Shown here: in pieces, positions 8,936 to 18,091 of the stretch
Layout of the letters: every line of letters starts with the position of its first letter
Numbering within the stretch: position 1 is the stretch's first letter
NCBI GenBank assembly: GCA_019654215.1
Contig: BPDI01000027.1
Span: forward strand, 1-40,041
DNA: 40,041 nt
Source of the DNA: Gammaproteobacteria bacterium
Lineage (GTDB): Bacteria; Pseudomonadota; Gammaproteobacteria; Pseudomonadales; Pseudohongiellaceae
Reading direction: 5' to 3'
Notes under the pieces: generated by a model
Databases searched by the model: none
What the model saw: the letters and a program-made list of their open reading frames with translations, nothing else
What the model was told of the DNA's origin: nothing
Program-made: the position numbers and the translations under genes

Positions 8936-9534
8936 GTGAAACGGATTTGCGTTTACTGTGGTTCCGCTGTCGGTGCTAGTTCGGTTTATGTTCAGATGGC
9001 GGAAAAACTGGCCATCGAGTTGGTAAAACGAAATATTGAGCTCGTGTATGGTGGTGCCCAGGTAGGCGTTATGGGATCCATAGCTAACTTTTGTGCTGGC
9101 TGCTGGAGGCTCTGTTATAGGTGTATTACCGGTAGGCTTGTTCCGAACCGAAGTGCCCCATGACGGATTAACACAACTGATCGAAGTAAGCTCTCTGCAT
9201 GAAAGAAAGGCGAAGATGGCGGAAATTTCCGATGCCTTTATTGCCTTACCTGGCGGTTTGGGAACTCTCGAAGAATTATTTGAAATTCTTACCTGGGCAC
9301 AGCTTGGGCTGCATAAGAATCCGGTAGGCATATTAAATGTAAATGGATTCTATGACAAAATGCTAGATTATCTGGATCACGCTGTAGGGTGAAAAGTTTA
9401 TTCGATTACAACACCGGGAAATGATTGTGGTAGATGCGGATATCGAAAGTATGTTTGAAAAATTTTCGCAATATGAACCGCCAATTGGGCAGAAGTGGGT
9501 CGATCTTGAAAGAAATAATAGTGAAGGAGACTGA
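8936..9534 (+). CDS. LOG-family protein (cytokinin riboside 5'-monophosphate phosphoribohydrolase-like), frameshifted
   Basis: The product starts at GTG 8936 (Shine-Dalgarno AAGGAG at 8927-8932) with [20 protein letters not shown], the classic LOG N-terminus, then [16 protein letters not shown]. One base is out of place near 9090, after which the frame continues as [20 protein letters not shown] and [20 protein letters not shown]; PGGxGTxxE is the signature of the family. A second shift near 9390 leads to [20 protein letters not shown] and the stop at 9532-9534. Total length would be about 198 residues, normal for LOG proteins. These enzymes cleave nucleoside monophosphates at the N-glycosidic bond (AMP or cytokinin nucleotides). 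Both breaks look like missing bases. The DUF2237 gene follows after 6 bases. Confidence 0.85.
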
Positions 9535-9540
9535 ATCAAA

Positions 9541-9912
9541 GTGGATGAATCACTAAATGTCTTCGATGAGCCATTATTGAGTTGCAGCGAAAGTCCTGTA
9601 ACCGGATTCTTTCGTGATGGTTGTTGTAATACCAGTGATGAAGACTTCGGTTCGCATACGGTTTGCGTGGAAGTAACTCAAGATTTTCTCAACTATTCCC
9701 GCTTTCGCGGTAATGATCTTTCCACTCCAATGCCGGATTTTGGTTTTCCTGGCTTACAAGCAGGAGATAGATGGTGTCTCTGCGCTTCCAGATGGCTAGA
9801 AGCCTATGAGCAGGGCATGGCACCCAAGATTTTTCTTACCCGCACACATAAGCGGGCTTTAGAAATTGTCGAATTAGAAAAACTCAAGGAATATGCTGCT
9901 GATATAAATTAG
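9541..9912 (+). CDS. DUF2237 family protein
   Basis: Complete at 123 residues, starting with GTG 9541 after the Shine-Dalgarno GAAGGAGA. The hallmarks are TGFFRDGCCNTSDEDFGSHT, then VCVEVTQDFLNYSRFRGNDL and GFPGLQAGDRWCLCASRWLE. Four conserved Cys (the CC pair and the CLC pair) could bind metal or form a redox site, but the family has no established function. It probably belongs to the same transcript as the LOG gene. About 120 bases beyond the stop are open in another frame and may be a gene remnant (see findings). Confidence 0.88.
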   Translation: MDESLNVFDEPLLSCSESPVTGFFRDGCCNTSDEDFGSHTVCVEVTQDFLNYSRFRGNDLSTPMPDFGFPGLQAGDRWCLCASRWLEAYEQGMAPKIFLTRTHKRALEIVELEKLKEYAADIN

Positions 9913-10108
9913 TCCTTCCGTTCGGGCTTTAGTACGTGTTTTAAACCTGACTGGAGATTCCTATGATGCCGTCATTAAACTAGGGTTTGTCAGTAATAAT
10001 GAACTAGTAGATTTATTGAGCAAACCCGGTTAACTAATGGCGTCCATTCAGACGATGCCATACACTTGCTTCATCGAATCTGAAAAATAAGTAGAGGAAA
10101 GAATCCGC

Positions 10109-11035
10109 ATGAGTAGCGAAAGTCCAGAATTTGCACGTCGCTATGTGAGTTCCCTGTGTGACAGTAATCGTTGGAACAATTTCAATGTTCGAAATGACGA
10201 CATCGTCATAACCACGTCATACAAGGCAGGTACCACCTGGATGCAGGGCATTTGTTCGGCGCTCGTGTTCCAGGCTCCGGAACCACCAGCTCCTCAAGAT
10301 GAATTGACACCCTGGTTGGATGCGAATTTTGGTCCCGTCGGAGATGTGTTAGCTCAGTTAGATGCATTGTCCAATCGCAGATATCTCAAAACTCACCTAC
10401 CTCTCGATGGCATTAAGTTTTTCGATGAGATTAAGTACATTTTCGTTGGTCGTGATGGTAAAGATGTTTTCATGTCTATGTGGAATCACTGGCATAACAT
10501 GATTCCCGAAATGATTGATGGAATGAATAATGCGCCTGGCAGAGAAGGTCCGCCGCTCAATCATGCGCCTGATGATATTGGTCCGGCGATAGATGAATGG
10601 TTAACGAAAGGAACCTATGACTGGGAAAGCGATGGCTACCCATTTTGGTCTCATCTCCGTCACGCGAAAACCTGGTGGGACTATGGTCACTTGCCAAACA
10701 TTCATATGGTGCACTTCGAAGATCTTTTAAAGGACTTAGATGGTGAGATGCGACACATTTCTGATTATCTGGACATTCCGATAAATGAAGGGATTTGGCC
10801 AACACTAGTTGAGAGTGTGACATTTGATTCTATGAAATCCAATGCGGAAAAGATGGCTCCAGGTGCGACTGCTGGCATGTGGAAGGACACGAGCAACTTT
10901 TTCCATAAGGGAACGAATAAGCGTTGGGAAGGGGTATTCACTGATGAGCAAATCGCCAAATACAATGAAATCGCACTGGAGATATGCGGTCCAGAGTTAG
11001 CTCAATGGTTAGAATTCGGTGGGCGTATCGATTAA
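10109..11035 (+). CDS. Sulfotransferase (PAPS-dependent, Sulfotransfer_1 type)
   Basis: Complete at 308 residues and cytosolic (no signal). The 5'-phosphosulfate loop is TTSYKAGTTWMQGI at about residues 35-48. The candidate catalytic His is H97 in RRYLKTHLPLDGI. The 3'-phosphate loop is FVGRDGKDVFMSMWNHW at about 111-127. The C-terminal PAPS-binding region HKGTNKRWEGVFTDEQ corresponds to the family's KGxxGxWK motif. The start ATG at 10109 follows GAGGAAAG. It transfers sulfate from PAPS to a hydroxyl or amine of a small molecule or glycan; the acceptor is unknown. The secreted SGNH hydrolase follows 41 bases downstream on the same strand. Confidence 0.92.
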   Translation: MSSESPEFARRYVSSLCDSNRWNNFNVRNDDIVITTSYKAGTTWMQGICSALVFQAPEPPAPQDELTPWLDANFGPVGDVLAQLDALSNRRYLKTHLPLDGIKFFDEIKYIFVGRDGKDVFMSMWNHWHNMIPEMIDGMNNAPGREGPPLNHAPDDIGPAIDEWLTKGTYDWESDGYPFWSHLRHAKTWWDYGHLPNIHMVHFEDLLKDLDGEMRHISDYLDIPINEGIWPTLVESVTFDSMKSNAEKMAPGATAGMWKDTSNFFHKGTNKRWEGVFTDEQIAKYNEIALEICGPELAQWLEFGGRID

Positions 11036-11076
11036 ACTCTTTTGCAGAACATCCTCAATATAAGAAGGTTTAGGTC

Positions 11077-11784
11077 ATGAAAAAACTCACTGGTCGATTA
11101 GTTCAGAATAGCTTCGTATTTCTTCTCTTCGTAATGATTTCTGTTCCGACGAGTGCCCAACGTGGCACTGATCCGACTGTCTGGACTGAAGCTATGGACA
11201 ATTTTGCACGGGAAGATCGTATTAATCCGCCGCCAACCGGAGCTATTCTTTTGACCGGTAGTTCTAGTATCGCGCGCTGGAATGATCAAGCGAAGAAAGC
11301 CCTGGCGCCACTAACAGTAATCCCTAGAGGATTCGGTGGTAGCGTGATGAATGATGTGCTCTATCATCTCGATGCAGTCGCTCTCAAGTATCAACCGAGA
11401 GCGATTCTAATTTATGAAGGTGATAATGACACCGCATATGGATTGCCTGAGGAACATATCGTCGGAGCATTCACGCAAATTGTCGCCAAAGTTCACGAAA
11501 CGCTTCCACAAACTCGTATCTATGTGATGGCAGTTAAGCCTTCAACATTGCGTGTGGATGTTTGGGAAAGCGCACAGCGAGTGAACGCAGGTTATAAAGA
11601 AGTCGCCAAGAATGATCCTCTAGTTCACTACATCGATTCTGCGACTCCTTTTCTTAAAGCAGATGGTTCGGTCATGACTGATATCTTCATCGAAGACGGA
11701 TTGCATTTGAACGATATGGGTAATCTTATTTGGGGCTCCATCATTCGTGCTGCTTTAATGCCGCAGGAAGCGCGTTACGAATAA
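11077..11784 (+). CDS. Secreted SGNH/GDSL hydrolase
   Basis: Complete at 235 residues. A signal peptide is clear: KKLTGRLVQ followed by a hydrophobic core and the cleavage site PTSAQ at about 24-29. Block I is ILLTGSSSIARWND with the nucleophile in GSSS at residues 61-64. Block II is PRGFGGSVMNDVLYH, the oxyanion Gly. Block III is IYEGDNDTAYGLP with the Asn. The Asp-x-x-His pair near the C-terminus is in EDGLHLNDMGN. Such enzymes are esterases or acetyl-hydrolases acting on lipids or carbohydrates; here the location is periplasmic or extracellular. The start at 11077 has AAGAAGG upstream. It converges with the S9 peptidase gene, with only 10 bases between the two stops. Confidence 0.9.
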   Translation: MKKLTGRLVQNSFVFLLFVMISVPTSAQRGTDPTVWTEAMDNFAREDRINPPPTGAILLTGSSSIARWNDQAKKALAPLTVIPRGFGGSVMNDVLYHLDAVALKYQPRAILIYEGDNDTAYGLPEEHIVGAFTQIVAKVHETLPQTRIYVMAVKPSTLRVDVWESAQRVNAGYKEVAKNDPLVHYIDSATPFLKADGSVMTDIFIEDGLHLNDMGNLIWGSIIRAALMPQEARYE

Positions 11785-11794
11785 TTCTTCTTCT

Positions 11795-14230
11795 TTACTT
11801 CTTCAGTGTTTCTTCTACCAGTTTGTAGATTCGCCGATATTCATCGAGCCAGCTACTTGGTTCACGAAAACCATGAGGTTCAATTGGATAAACAGCAAGC
11901 TCCCAGTCTTCTTTCTTTAGTTCTATTAAGCGTTGAGCTAAACGCACTGAGTCCTGAAAGAAAACATTGTCGTCTAACATACCATGGGCAATCAGTAATG
12001 GTTTTTCTAGTCCTTCGGCAAATTCTATGGGAGAGCTGCGCTCAAACGCAGCTGGGTCTAAATCAGGGATATTAAGAATGGCAGAAGTATAGCCATGATT
12101 ATAGTGAGCCCAATCGGTCACTGGTCGCAATGCTGCACCACAGGCAAATAAGTCTGGGAATTGAAATAGAGCCATTAGAGTTAGAAATCCACCATAGGAC
12201 CCGCCATAGGTACAAATTCTATCTCTACCGACATTTTTATTTTCCACTAACCAATCGATGCCATCGGCAAGATCTTCGACTTCCGGCGTACCCATACGTT
12301 GATAAATAGCTGTTCGCCAATCTCTTCCATAACCTTCAGACGCACGGTAGTCCATGTCCATGACGACATAACCTTGCGTCACTAAGAAGCTATGAAACAT
12401 AAATTCACGAAAATAACCTGACCATCCTTGGTGGGCATTTTGTAAGTAGCCAGCTCCGTGAATAAAGATTACTGCTGGCCGATTGATTTCGTTACTAACC
12501 GGTGTATAAACACGGGAATGAATGGGATCGCTAACATGGGAAGATGGTACTTCCACATACTCGGGTTCTGCCCAGGCAATCGCTTTAAATTCATCGCTTA
12601 TAGTGTTCGTGACTTGAATCGCATCAGCGTTAGGTCTAGTCAGAGCCACATAAATTTCCTCTGGTTTAGTGGCTTCACTGTGAATCACTAACAATTTATC
12701 CTCATCAGGGGAGAGCCGAAAATTATTCATGCCACCCAGATTTGTGAGCTGTTCGATATCCCCGTTATCTAATTCCACACGATAAATTTCATAGATAGTT
12801 GGATGTTCAAGATTGCCGCGAAAGTATATTTGCTCACCATCTTGGGTTAAATCTGGTTCCAGAATCTCAAACTTACCCTGAGTTATTTGTTTTGTATTAC
12901 TGCCATCAGACAAATAAAGATGTTGATAGCCATCCTGTTCACTCAGAAAAAAGTAGGTTTCATTATCGGGCAGCCATCCCGCATCGAAATATAAGCGTCG
13001 ATTAATCCAAGCTGCGTCATGATTATGCAGTGCCAACTGTAAATGGTCGCTGTCCAGAGCGATGGAAGCTGCTAAGTCAGAAATTTCAGCTAGATTGTTA
13101 CCATCTTCGCTTTCTTCCTGCGCGGAATAGATTAAGCCTTCCGTATTGAGGGTGAGCACCCAACGGTCTTTGTTATCTCTGCTTATAGCTTGAAATGCTA
13201 CTTTACTGCCATCATCACTCCATTGCAGATTCACGAAAAACAATTCACGAATTTTATTTACATCTTCGGATTCCGGGTAATCATCACCAAGTTGATCGCG
13301 GAGGGGATTTCCTTTGACAGTAGGAAGCTCGCTAAGATCGATTTCTGCAATTCTATGCTCTTTGAGATTTAGTAAATATAGATGTTGTGCAGCGAAATCG
13401 GCGGTACCCACCCGCGATCTTACTTCGCGGTTCTCAACATAGCCCGAAGCGGTGACGAAGACGGGCATACTGCCGACTCGACCCGGATTACGTTCTGTTT
13501 TATTACGAGTTGCGATTAATAACCAGTCTTGATTTGGTGACAGCGCCGATGCAATTAGCTCATTGTTTTCACCGAGATAATATGGAAGATCGATCCGTGA
13601 ACTATCTAAATCCTGATTCTCATTATCGTATTCCTCTTCTAAGTCTTCCCGTTCTGCCTGTAGCTGAATAATGTCAAAAAGTCTAATCTGTTGATCATTT
13701 AGATAAGAGTTTTCTTCGTCAGCTGGCGGGTCCTCGAATCGAATATCGGCAGCCTGTGATTCCAATCCTGATCCAAGATCCCTAACCAATATGATGTCGT
13801 CTCTACTAAAGAAAACCTTGTCACTATTTGCTGTAAAAAGCGGTGAAGATTCTAAAGCCGCAGTCCGAGTTAATTGAGTGATATTACCGCTTCTTAATTC
13901 TTTAACGTAGATATCACCTTCTCTGGCATAGGCTTTTAGTCTTCCATTAGGAGAGATTGAATCGCTATCGATGTCGATTTCGCTGAAATCTTCAGGATAA
14001 ATTTGCTCGATAGTTTGCCCATTTATAGAGACTCGAAACAAATCAGTCTGCTCAACGCTTATCCGTTTTCTTCGATAATAGACTGACTCACTATCATCGG
14101 ACCAATAGGGTTGTTGGGGCTGTCTTCCCAACCAGTCCGGGTGGGCCATAGCCTGCTCGAGAGTAATTGTTTGCGCAGTGATCTGTGCAGTGCATAATCC
14201 AAAGACTAAGAGTAAAATTATTTTGTTCAT
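11795..14230 (-). CDS. Secreted S9 family prolyl oligopeptidase-type peptidase
   Basis: Complete at 811 residues. An N-terminal signal peptide (NKIILLLVFGLCTAQITAQ) is followed by a long beta-propeller part with repeated WD-like strands (for example LSPNQDWLLIATRNK and DGYQHLYLSDGSNTKQITQ). The C-terminal alpha/beta hydrolase domain has the nucleophile Ser in TYGGSYGGFLTLMAL, the acid in AHGMLDDNVFFQD and the His in PHGFREPSSW. Dipeptidyl-peptidase IV and acylaminoacyl-peptidase relatives remove dipeptides or acyl residues; here it most likely digests oligopeptides in the periplasm. No frameshift is visible. A leaderless promoter for it would lie in 14231-14385, shared with nothing else. Confidence 0.92.
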   Translation of the reverse strand: MNKIILLLVFGLCTAQITAQTITLEQAMAHPDWLGRQPQQPYWSDDSESVYYRRKRISVEQTDLFRVSINGQTIEQIYPEDFSEIDIDSDSISPNGRLKAYAREGDIYVKELRSGNITQLTRTAALESSPLFTANSDKVFFSRDDIILVRDLGSGLESQAADIRFEDPPADEENSYLNDQQIRLFDIIQLQAEREDLEEEYDNENQDLDSSRIDLPYYLGENNELIASALSPNQDWLLIATRNKTERNPGRVGSMPVFVTASGYVENREVRSRVGTADFAAQHLYLLNLKEHRIAEIDLSELPTVKGNPLRDQLGDDYPESEDVNKIRELFFVNLQWSDDGSKVAFQAISRDNKDRWVLTLNTEGLIYSAQEESEDGNNLAEISDLAASIALDSDHLQLALHNHDAAWINRRLYFDAGWLPDNETYFFLSEQDGYQHLYLSDGSNTKQITQGKFEILEPDLTQDGEQIYFRGNLEHPTIYEIYRVELDNGDIEQLTNLGGMNNFRLSPDEDKLLVIHSEATKPEEIYVALTRPNADAIQVTNTISDEFKAIAWAEPEYVEVPSSHVSDPIHSRVYTPVSNEINRPAVIFIHGAGYLQNAHQGWSGYFREFMFHSFLVTQGYVVMDMDYRASEGYGRDWRTAIYQRMGTPEVEDLADGIDWLVENKNVGRDRICTYGGSYGGFLTLMALFQFPDLFACGAALRPVTDWAHYNHGYTSAILNIPDLDPAAFERSSPIEFAEGLEKPLLIAHGMLDDNVFFQDSVRLAQRLIELKKEDWELAVYPIEPHGFREPSSWLDEYRRIYKLVEETLKK

Positions 14231-14385
14231 GATTTATTCCAAGCTAACTGGTGCTTAGTGCGGCTGCCTATGTCGATTCTCGTTTAACACGAGTTCGGTG
14301 AATCCAATAATCAGTAAAACCGCTGTTTAGAAATAAAACGATAGAGAAAATTTCTGCTTCGGTGCGAGCAGGCTTGCCGTTATCA

Positions 14386-15186
14386 CTAGTATTCGTCATA
14401 ACCCTCAGTGAGTTCAACGTATACACCAGAGGGATCGGTGAAATAAGCGATATTCAGTCCTATCGAAGGAATTTCTCGATAAGGCACGTCGAATACGATG
14501 CCCCTAGCTTCAAGCCTTCGGCAAAAATCTTCCAGATTATCTACTTCGAAACCGATATGATCGATTGCAGTTCCCTGGGTTGCTTGTCTGCCGCTGTTAT
14601 TCGTTCCGAAACTCATATTCATCCCCGGAACATTAGTTGTGGTTGTAATTCGTCCCCTTGGTCGAATTTCAAGATCAAACGTTTCCACATACCACTGCAG
14701 AATTTCTTCGGGGTTATCCAGGAACCAATGTACATGGTAGCCAGTAATTTCTAAATGCAGTCCGCGGTCTTCCTGCATTTCAACTGCGATGTTATCAGGC
14801 AAAATTACATAGGCATTAAGTTGTCCTTCGGAACCGAGAAAGATGCTACCCACTTCCAAACCATCTGCTCGCCACTTATCTAAAAATTTGTCCATGTTAC
14901 GAACTTTAAAACCGAAATGATGCATAACAGTATCGCGGGATCCCATTGTTGGTGCTTGCTCCGTAAGCGCAACCATCATATTAGGAAGCTTGGCGACGGT
15001 AAGTGGGCCACGTTCTACAATCGTGCCATTGAAATGTTCGATCCAAATTCGTTTATGCTCTTCGATGTCAGAAACGTTGAGGTGCACGTGGCCGAAAGTA
15101 ACGCCATTGTCATTCGGTGAAGCAAGTTGAGCGAAAACGGTAGGTGTTAGAAGACAAAACAGGATTATTGCGATTATATTTTTCAC
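14386..15186 (-). CDS. Secreted VOC (glyoxalase/dioxygenase-fold) protein with two domains
   Basis: Complete at 266 residues with a signal peptide (KNIIAIILFCLLTPTVFAQ). Two vicinal-oxygen-chelate modules follow: the first from GVTFGHVHLNVSDIEEHKRI to about residue 125, the second from LEITGYHVHWFLDNPEEILQ to the end, containing AIDHIGFEVDNLEDFCRRLE and FTDPSGVYVELTEGY. Metal-binding His/Glu residues are suggested by GHVHLN, HHFGFK, HVHW and VELTEG. Periplasmic VOC proteins of this type have no assigned reaction. The start ATG at 15186 is preceded by AAAGGAGC. The C-terminus overlaps no neighbour. Product identity as a VOC protein is safe; function is not. Confidence 0.85.
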   Translation of the reverse strand: MKNIIAIILFCLLTPTVFAQLASPNDNGVTFGHVHLNVSDIEEHKRIWIEHFNGTIVERGPLTVAKLPNMMVALTEQAPTMGSRDTVMHHFGFKVRNMDKFLDKWRADGLEVGSIFLGSEGQLNAYVILPDNIAVEMQEDRGLHLEITGYHVHWFLDNPEEILQWYVETFDLEIRPRGRITTTTNVPGMNMSFGTNNSGRQATQGTAIDHIGFEVDNLEDFCRRLEARGIVFDVPYREIPSIGLNIAYFTDPSGVYVELTEGYDEY

Positions 15187-15244
15187 TTTATGCTCCTTTT
15201 ATTATCTAGGGATTAGCATAAAGACTAAGCTAGTCACAGTCCAC

Positions 15245-16251
15245 CTATAGCCAGGCTGAAGCGAGCAGTTCGTAGGACCTACGTCGGGCTTGGTTATTAT
15301 GGGTAATGGTTAAAATCATCAGCTCATCGAGTTCGAATTTATCGACATATGATCGGAGTTTTTCGCATACTTGTTTGGAGTGCCTACCGCGCGGCGGTCG
15401 CGATTTTCTTCAATCGCGCTGAGTTCGCCTTTGCTGTAGTCATAGTCCATCGCTTCTTGAACCGATGGGAATGGCCCAGGATCGCCTCTCAGTAATCGAA
15501 TAAACCAAAGATCTCGACTTTTGGAGAGCTCAACAGCTTCTTCTTCAGTTTCCGCACAGATAGTGAATACAGTGAGAGAAGTATGGGGCTCCTGCCAGTT
15601 GGGTCCTGGTTCGAAATGTTCTCGATAGTAGTCAAAAATATCGGGTCTGATCTGCGGATTTATAAAGTAGGCGAAGTTGTAAGGTAGGCCAGTTAATGCC
15701 GCTAAAGTTGCGCTGTCTTCACTGGATCCCAACATCCAAAGCTCCGGTGGGATAGCAACTTTCGGGAATGCGCGAGCATTTTCCATACCGGGAGTTCTTG
15801 GATCTGTATCGTTAAGCAAAGCCTGTAGGTCCGCTACCATGTTTGGAAAATGCTCTGGACCAACTCGCGAACCATAGCGAATGGCTGCGGCGGTAAAAGG
15901 ATCTGTTCCTGGTGCTCGTCCCACTCCCAGATCTATACGACCGGGGTAGAGCGTTTCTAGAATCTTAAAATTTTCTGCAACTTTGTAAGGACTGTAGTGG
16001 GGGAGCATAATGCCACCGGACCCAAGTCGGATGGAATTTGTTTCAGCGCCTAGTCGTCCAAGTAAGACTTCTGGCGAACAACCTGCCAGAGCATTGGAAG
16101 CATGATGTTCCGCTAACCAATAACGCGAATAACCTAAATTGTCGCAAAGACTGGCGAGTTGGATCGTTTCCTGCAGCGCTGCAGTTGCATCGTTACCTGA
16201 TTTGATTGGTGATTGATCTAGTACAGACAGATTGACTTTGGGTTGAGACAA
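15245..16251 (-). CDS. LLM-class (luciferase-like) flavin-dependent oxidoreductase, C-terminus restored across one frameshift
   Basis: A bacterial luciferase-like monooxygenase of about 335 residues. Visible motifs are NLSVLDQSPIKSGNDATAAL at the N-terminus, SRYWLAEHHASNALAGCSPE, IRLGSGGIMLPHYSPYKVAE and LYPGRIDLGVGRAPGTDP, typical of the MsnO8/YwcH-like subfamily that uses FMNH2. As written the frame ends at 15319 with an odd tail after AVGTPNK. Adding one A at the AAAC near 15375 gives KQVCEKLRSYVDKFELDEL, then MILTITHNNQARRRSYELLA and a stop at 15245-15247, exactly the family's C-terminus. The break is therefore almost surely a missing base. Substrate unknown. The start ATG is at 16251; no operon partner is obvious. 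Confidence 0.88.
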
Positions 16252-16332
16252 ATTATTCCCTATTTACCTTGAGCTCGCCCCCGGGTGTAATTTTTCTTCA
16301 ACCGAATTGCTATTCTTCGATTGGTGATCAAG

Positions 16333-17325
16333 TTAATTCAGTTCTTTTTCGAAAAATATTGCCATACGTAATCCCGCTAAACCGAGGCGTTGGCGGGAAA
16401 CATTTTTCATGCCAGCTATATATTCTGCTGACAATGGTTGATCTTTTAAATCTGTTCCGTCACTGTCAGCCGCTCTAATAGCGTTTTTCATTTCTTCTGT
16501 GTAGACAATAGACAATAGAATTTCTCTACTTTCCGCCATCCATAGGGTCCAATCGGATTCGGAGTTTTGTAATTCAGAGTTCGTAAATCCGGCAACCGAC
16601 TCCAGCACGAGAGGCAGACTTGCGTTAATGCCGTCATCTCTTAGAGCGCCATCCCAAGCTGCATGGAGATTTCTGTGAGGGTTTGTGCTGATTCTATTAC
16701 CGCCCGCATCACCAACTTCTAATACTGTCTGGGAAAACAATGACCCGGTATGAAGCGGTTGATGAATGTCTCCCATTAAATGCAAAATCCAGCACAATGC
16801 AACCGCTCGATCTGCTAAATCCTGAGTACTATCGGTAAGTAATCTGGCGTTGTAATCGATAGCGGTTACAACATTATGTACTTGCCGCTCCGTACGAATA
16901 GAGCTTGCTGCTTCCCCTTGAATGGTATCGAAAGGTGAAACACCAACATAAGAATTACCTTGTGTTTGGGCCGCGCCTCGAATCCAGGCGCCGTCAGTGT
17001 AGTGCCAGGTTGGATGGTTAAAGCGTGCACGGTCAGGGCTTGGAATTCCTCTGGCTATATCGGGCCAGTAAGCAGCTTGACCGAGAACCCAGGTCTGCAA
17101 TTGCATTTCGTTATTTTGATCCACAAAGTCTGGGATCTGATTTAGAAAATCTTCTTCGAAGCGAGGGTGGGCGCGCAGTATTTCGGTTAATGCTTCTCTT
17201 TTCTCATCGCTAAGAAAACTCACAACAACCGCGGCAGAAAGACGATGGCCTACACTATCCCAGGCAAATGTGGTGCCGGGAAGTAGTGGACTAGTAATTA
17301 GAATGATTAAAAGTAGTAGGCGCAT
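16333..17325 (-). CDS. Secreted S1/P1 nuclease
   Basis: Complete at 330 residues. The signal peptide RLLLLIILITSPLLPGTTFA is cut immediately before Trp, leaving mature WDSVGHRLSAAVV; in S1/P1 enzymes this N-terminal Trp and the nearby His are zinc ligands. Further ligand regions are FNHPTWHYTDGAW, CWILHLMGDIHQPLHTG and NLHAAWDGALRDD, giving the three-zinc cluster of the family. The enzyme cleaves single-stranded DNA and RNA and may recover phosphate or nucleosides outside the cytoplasm. It lies 70 bases downstream of livF on the same strand, but the transporter's ligand need not be related. Confidence 0.92.
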   Translation of the reverse strand: MRLLLLIILITSPLLPGTTFAWDSVGHRLSAAVVVSFLSDEKREALTEILRAHPRFEEDFLNQIPDFVDQNNEMQLQTWVLGQAAYWPDIARGIPSPDRARFNHPTWHYTDGAWIRGAAQTQGNSYVGVSPFDTIQGEAASSIRTERQVHNVVTAIDYNARLLTDSTQDLADRAVALCWILHLMGDIHQPLHTGSLFSQTVLEVGDAGGNRISTNPHRNLHAAWDGALRDDGINASLPLVLESVAGFTNSELQNSESDWTLWMAESREILLSIVYTEEMKNAIRAADSDGTDLKDQPLSAEYIAGMKNVSRQRLGLAGLRMAIFFEKELN

Positions 17326-17395
17326 CTCAAAAACTCTAGTTGCAATCTTAGACTATCATACATTTATAGAAGAATTGTTGCGGCTGAGACTGGAA

Positions 17396-18091
17396 TCAAA
17401 CTTCTAGCCATTCGGCTCTAACGTCATCTGCCTGCATTAGGGATTCAGGAGTGCCTTCGTAAACAATTTGGCCGTGCCCCATTACATAGAGTCGATGGGA
17501 AATTTTTAGTGCGATAGAAAGTTTCTGTTCTACCAGTAGAATCGCCACGCCACGGTCTGCAATTTCCTGGAGGAGGTTTGCTACCTGTTCTACGATTTTC
17601 GGGGCTAAACCTTCTGTGGGTTCGTCGATCATTATTAATTCAGGGTCACCCATTAATGTGCGGCACATGCATAACATTTGTTGTTCGCCACCACTTAATA
17701 CTCCGCCGGCAACTTCCGCACGCTCGCCCAGATTTGGAAACATCTTGAACATTTCCTCGATGCTCCAGCGACTAGATTCGTTTACTGACTTTTGTCCGAG
17801 CTGAAGATTCTGTCGAACTGTCAGAGTGGGAAAAATATCTCGATTCTCTGGTACGTATCCCAGGCCAAGGTTAGCAATTTCAAAACTATTTTTCCCAGCA
17901 ATCTCTATACCTTTAAATTCTATTGATCCTTGGGGTTCCACTTCACCCATAATAGTTTTGACTGCGGTGGATCTGCCCACGCCATTGCGGCCAAGCAGGC
18001 TAACTATCTCGCCTTCCTGAATATTGAAATTTACACCCTGTAGAATATGGCTCTTGCCATAGTAGGCATGAAGGTTAGTAACCTTAAGCAT
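17396..18091 (-). CDS. livF: ABC importer ATP-binding protein LivF (branched-chain amino acid/amide type)
   Basis: Complete at 231 residues. The nucleotide-binding domain has Walker A GRNGVGRSTAVK (residues 34-45), in which the usual Lys is Arg40 (codon AGA), signature SGGEQQMLCMCRTLM, and Walker B with LIMIDEPTEGLAP. The EGLAP after Walker B is diagnostic of LivF. It overlaps the end of livG by 8 bases, as expected in this operon. It pairs with LivG to power import through LivH and LivM. Arginine in Walker A is, from memory, common in one LivF subgroup, so it is probably functional. No frameshift. Confidence 0.92.
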   Translation of the reverse strand: MLKVTNLHAYYGKSHILQGVNFNIQEGEIVSLLGRNGVGRSTAVKTIMGEVEPQGSIEFKGIEIAGKNSFEIANLGLGYVPENRDIFPTLTVRQNLQLGQKSVNESSRWSIEEMFKMFPNLGERAEVAGGVLSGGEQQMLCMCRTLMGDPELIMIDEPTEGLAPKIVEQVANLLQEIADRGVAILLVEQKLSIALKISHRLYVMGHGQIVYEGTPESLMQADDVRAEWLEV

